A DNA stretch of 14,801 bases from Actinomycetes bacterium (GTDB lineage Bacteria; Actinomycetota; Acidimicrobiia; Acidimicrobiales; Acidimicrobiaceae): assembly GCA_021790495.1 (NCBI GenBank), contig JAJYGZ010000139.1, positions 1 to 14,801 of the forward strand. Direction: 5' to 3'. Position numbers and translations under genes: made by a program. This document shows, piece after piece, positions 12,569 through 14,801 of the stretch (positions are counted from its first letter, which is position 1; every line of letters starts with the position of its first letter). The notes under the pieces were generated by a model that ran no database searches, was not told where the DNA came from, and was given only the letters and a program-made list of their open reading frames with translations.

Positions 12569-13818
12569 TGAACCGCATCCATCGTCTCGACAACCTCTTT
12601 GAAGTCGCGCCTTGTCGGTTCCGGCGTCGCGATCTGGCTCGCAAAGCGGGGTATCGCCGACATATTTAGGGCGACTTCGGGCGCTAGCAGAGGATTGTCC
12701 CAATAGGTCCGCACCATCGGCGCGATTGACCCAGGGGTCGCCGCAGCGTTTGGGTCAAGCGTTTTTCCAAAACCGAGCCGAGCAAATATTTCAGCCCTAA
12801 TCGCTTGCTCTTGCCGCGGATAGGTTCGAGGCAAGTAGAGCGCCGGCACTCGCGCCGCGGCAAGCTCGACCGTGGTGTTGTAACCCGCCATGGCCATAGC
12901 AACGCGAGCGTTGGCGACTAGATCTTCGAAGTTGGAGCTGAATTCGATGATCTTGATATTCGCGGCACCTTTGGCGAGTTCCCGCAGTTCACATAATGTT
13001 TGAAAGTCCATTAGCGGGCCAGTTACCACGACCGTCTCAACGCCGACGATCTGCGCGACTCGAATGCCAAGTTCACAAACTTCTTTGGCGTCACCGCCGC
13101 CGCCCCCGGTAACGAGAAAGTGGCCGCCATGACTGCTGAAGTTCGAAAACTTCTTGGTCCGCCGTTGGCCCGCGGCGATGAATTCGGGCTTTCCGAGGTA
13201 CGAGAGGTAACGCAGCTCGACATTGGAAGGTATGGCGTACGCTGAGCCAAAATCGAACAAGTGCTCCTCGCCAAAAACGTACGCTTGGTGATAAAAGCGT
13301 CCGATCGCCTCCAGGGTTCCGTCAGCTGCCCAACTCCTAGTTACACTCTCTGGCGAGTCGATAATGTCGCGCAACCCGATGACGCGCCGAATTTCTGCTC
13401 TCGATGACACCAAGAAGTCCAGTACGCTGACGAGTTCGTTGGACATACCAAGCGGAGAGTGATCCACATAGAAGACCTCGGGATCGAAGCGCGCTATGAC
13501 ATCTTTGATGATTGCAGCGCGAGCTCGCTTAATGAGCGAAAGCGAAATCGCCAACCCATAGCTCTCGTATTGACCGGGTCCGGTCTTTATTACCGGCGGA
13601 AGCTGGACCACGTCGACGCCTCGGCAGACTTCGAAGCTTGCCGCGATGCGCGATCCGCTCACGATGACAATTCTCATCGTCGGATTCGCCCGCACCAGGG
13701 CTTCGGCCAAGGCCAGATTTCGCCGCAAGTGACCCAGCCCATAGGTATCGTGAGAATAGATCATCACGCGGTTGGGAACTTTCGATTTCATCTGGGCGCC
13801 GATGACGGAGCGATTCAT
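12565..13818 (-). CDS. MurG-like glycosyltransferase of the COG4671 type
   Basis: A 417-residue protein matching the predicted glycosyltransferases of COG4671, which are distant relatives of MurG and UDP-glucuronosyltransferases. Signature RVMIYSHDTYGLGHLRRNLALAEAL (17-41, GLGH loop) opens the N-terminal domain. The C-terminal part has LVTGGGGGDAKEV (235-247) and AGYNTTVELAAARVPALYLPR (311-331), followed by QEQAIRAEIFARLG (336-349), the GT28-like donor-site region. No biochemical function is known to me for close relatives. ATG 13816-13818 overlaps the epimerase stop by one base (TAATG), with AGGTG 7 bases upstream; the stop overlaps the next gene by 4 bases. As the first transferase in the operon it may act early in chain building, but order in the operon is weak evidence. 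Confidence 0.82.
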   Translation of the reverse strand: MNRSVIGAQMKSKVPNRVMIYSHDTYGLGHLRRNLALAEALVRANPTMRIVIVSGSRIAASFEVCRGVDVVQLPPVIKTGPGQYESYGLAISLSLIKRARAAIIKDVIARFDPEVFYVDHSPLGMSNELVSVLDFLVSSRAEIRRVIGLRDIIDSPESVTRSWAADGTLEAIGRFYHQAYVFGEEHLFDFGSAYAIPSNVELRYLSYLGKPEFIAAGQRRTKKFSNFSSHGGHFLVTGGGGGDAKEVCELGIRVAQIVGVETVVVTGPLMDFQTLCELRELAKGAANIKIIEFSSNFEDLVANARVAMAMAGYNTTVELAAARVPALYLPRTYPRQEQAIRAEIFARLGFGKTLDPNAAATPGSIAPMVRTYWDNPLLAPEVALNMSAIPRFASQIATPEPTRRDFKEVVETMDAVH

Positions 13819-14783
13819 TATCCGACACCTGCCGAGCTTGAATCAGCCCGTAGGCGCTTTTGGAGCCAGTGGTATTCGGCGGCAAGACCGTCGAAAAACC
13901 CCACCTGAGCCCGATATCCCAGCAAGCTCGAGGATCGGCTTAGGTCCGCTCCGGTGTGCATCACGTCGCCTCGAGCGAAAGCGCCGAAGCGAATGCGAAG
14001 CGGGCCTCCCTTGAGGGCGGAAAGCATCTTCATCACTTCTAGCAGGGTGACGGTTGACCCGCCACCTACATTGATAGCGATCCCGCTGACATCGCGTTCT
14101 CCGGCGGCGAAAGTCGCCCGAACGATATCTTGCACGTAGGTGAAGTCGCGACTCTGGGTGCCATCCCCGAAAATATCGATTTCGGCATCTTGCAGCGCCG
14201 CGGTAATGAACTTGCGCATTCCCATGTCTGGTCGCTGCTCGGGTCCATAGACGGTAAAGTAACGCAGCGCGACGCTTGAAATATCGCCGCCATCTGCCTC
14301 TAGGACCAGCTTTTCAGCTTCAAGTTTGGTCTGACCATACGGTGAGATCGGACTCGGTTCGAAGTCCTCCCTAAACGGCGTAGGAGCATTTCCGTAGACA
14401 CTCGACGAAGAAGCGTAGACCAATCGCGTCGGTCGATTTACTCCTTTGAGCGCACTGATCAGGGATTTCGTGGCGGTAACGTTGTCATGGACATAGGCAG
14501 GGTATTGGTCAAAACTTGATCGAACACCAGCTCTGCCAGCAAGATGGAACACTGTATCGACGCCATCGAGAAGATCACGGATCCCATCATCTGCGACGTC
14601 GAGCTTGTGGAAGGTAAAGTTGCGCAGGGCACTCAATGAATTTGCCCGAAACAGCTTCTCGGCGGGATCGTACGAATCCGTGAAATTGTCGACCCCAACG
14701 ACTTGCACCCCGCTTGAAACCAGTAGCCGAGTTAGGTGCGAACCAATAAAGCCGGCCGCGCCGGTTACCATCACCTTTTGCAA
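13818..14783 (-). CDS. NAD-dependent nucleotide-sugar epimerase, probably UDP-glucuronate 4-epimerase
   Basis: A 321-residue extended short-chain dehydrogenase. The NAD-binding TGAAGFIGSH is at 7-16 with acidic D32, and catalytic residues are in YASSSSVYG (123-131) and YGQTK (Tyr149, Lys153). The spellings VDNFTDSYDPAEK (31-43) and RYFTVYGPEQRPDM (174-187) are closer to UDP-glucuronate 4-epimerases than to GalE, and GDGTQSRDFTYV (206-217) is general for the group. Together with the UDP-glucose dehydrogenase in the block, UDP-galacturonate is the likely product (inference). UDP-glucose 4-epimerase is the main alternative. The start is TTG 14781-14783, with GGAGG 4 bases upstream; GTG and ATG codons 3 and 4 residues further are possible but too far from it. 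It is the first gene of the coupled cluster seen here; 18 bases remain to the window edge, so upstream genes may belong too. Confidence 0.87.
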   Translation of the reverse strand: MQKVMVTGAAGFIGSHLTRLLVSSGVQVVGVDNFTDSYDPAEKLFRANSLSALRNFTFHKLDVADDGIRDLLDGVDTVFHLAGRAGVRSSFDQYPAYVHDNVTATKSLISALKGVNRPTRLVYASSSSVYGNAPTPFREDFEPSPISPYGQTKLEAEKLVLEADGGDISSVALRYFTVYGPEQRPDMGMRKFITAALQDAEIDIFGDGTQSRDFTYVQDIVRATFAAGERDVSGIAINVGGGSTVTLLEVMKMLSALKGGPLRIRFGAFARGDVMHTGADLSRSSSLLGYRAQVGFFDGLAAEYHWLQKRLRADSSSAGVG

Positions 14784-14801
14784 GTAGCCTCCAAAGTTGT
14801 C

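Overview
The window looks like chromosomal DNA of a moderately high-GC bacterium, most likely an actinomycete (Actinomycetota; an Acidimicrobiia-like lineage is a guess). Pointers are frequent GTG and TTG starts, overlapping stop/start codons, a tRNA gene without an encoded CCA, a COG4315-type lipoprotein, a DUF4395 membrane protein and a probably leaderless gene. I see no phage, transposase, integrase, CRISPR or rRNA signature.

Left part (1-6754), mostly housekeeping genes. At the left edge, on the minus strand, are larB and the start of larC, which act in synthesis of the nickel-pincer nucleotide cofactor; their ends overlap. Divergent from them is pheA (prephenate dehydratase, phenylalanine synthesis), followed after 11 bases by a tRNA-Ser(UGA) gene. 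Convergent to these is hisS, an unusual histidyl-tRNA synthetase. Upstream of hisS lies a small secreted lipoprotein gene, with a terminator-like hairpin between the two. Next come, on the plus strand, a DUF4395 membrane protein and ade (adenine deaminase).

Right part (6844-14783), one minus-strand glycan block. Reading with transcription: a nucleotide-sugar epimerase resembling UDP-glucuronate 4-epimerases; a MurG-like glycosyltransferase; two GT4-type glycosyltransferases; a fused permease-ATPase ABC exporter; and, after an 85-base gap, a UDP-glucose 6-dehydrogenase. The first five genes overlap by 1 to 4 bases at every junction, so they are almost certainly one translationally coupled operon. 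A coherent reading is that the dehydrogenase makes UDP-glucuronate, the epimerase converts it to UDP-galacturonate, the three transferases build a uronic-acid-containing glycan or glycolipid, and the ABC protein moves an intermediate or product across the membrane. The polymer itself cannot be named from sequence.

The oddest feature is the 3' end of the dehydrogenase gene. The open frame ends in about 30 residues unlike the family, while a family-like C-terminus lies in another frame over the same bases and just downstream. That indicates an indel (real or an assembly error). The second point of interest is the leader of hisS, where a strong terminator-like hairpin falls inside the longest possible reading frame and decides for a downstream TTG start. 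No gene-free stretch exceeds 300 bases; the longest (4186-4461) holds divergent regulatory DNA.
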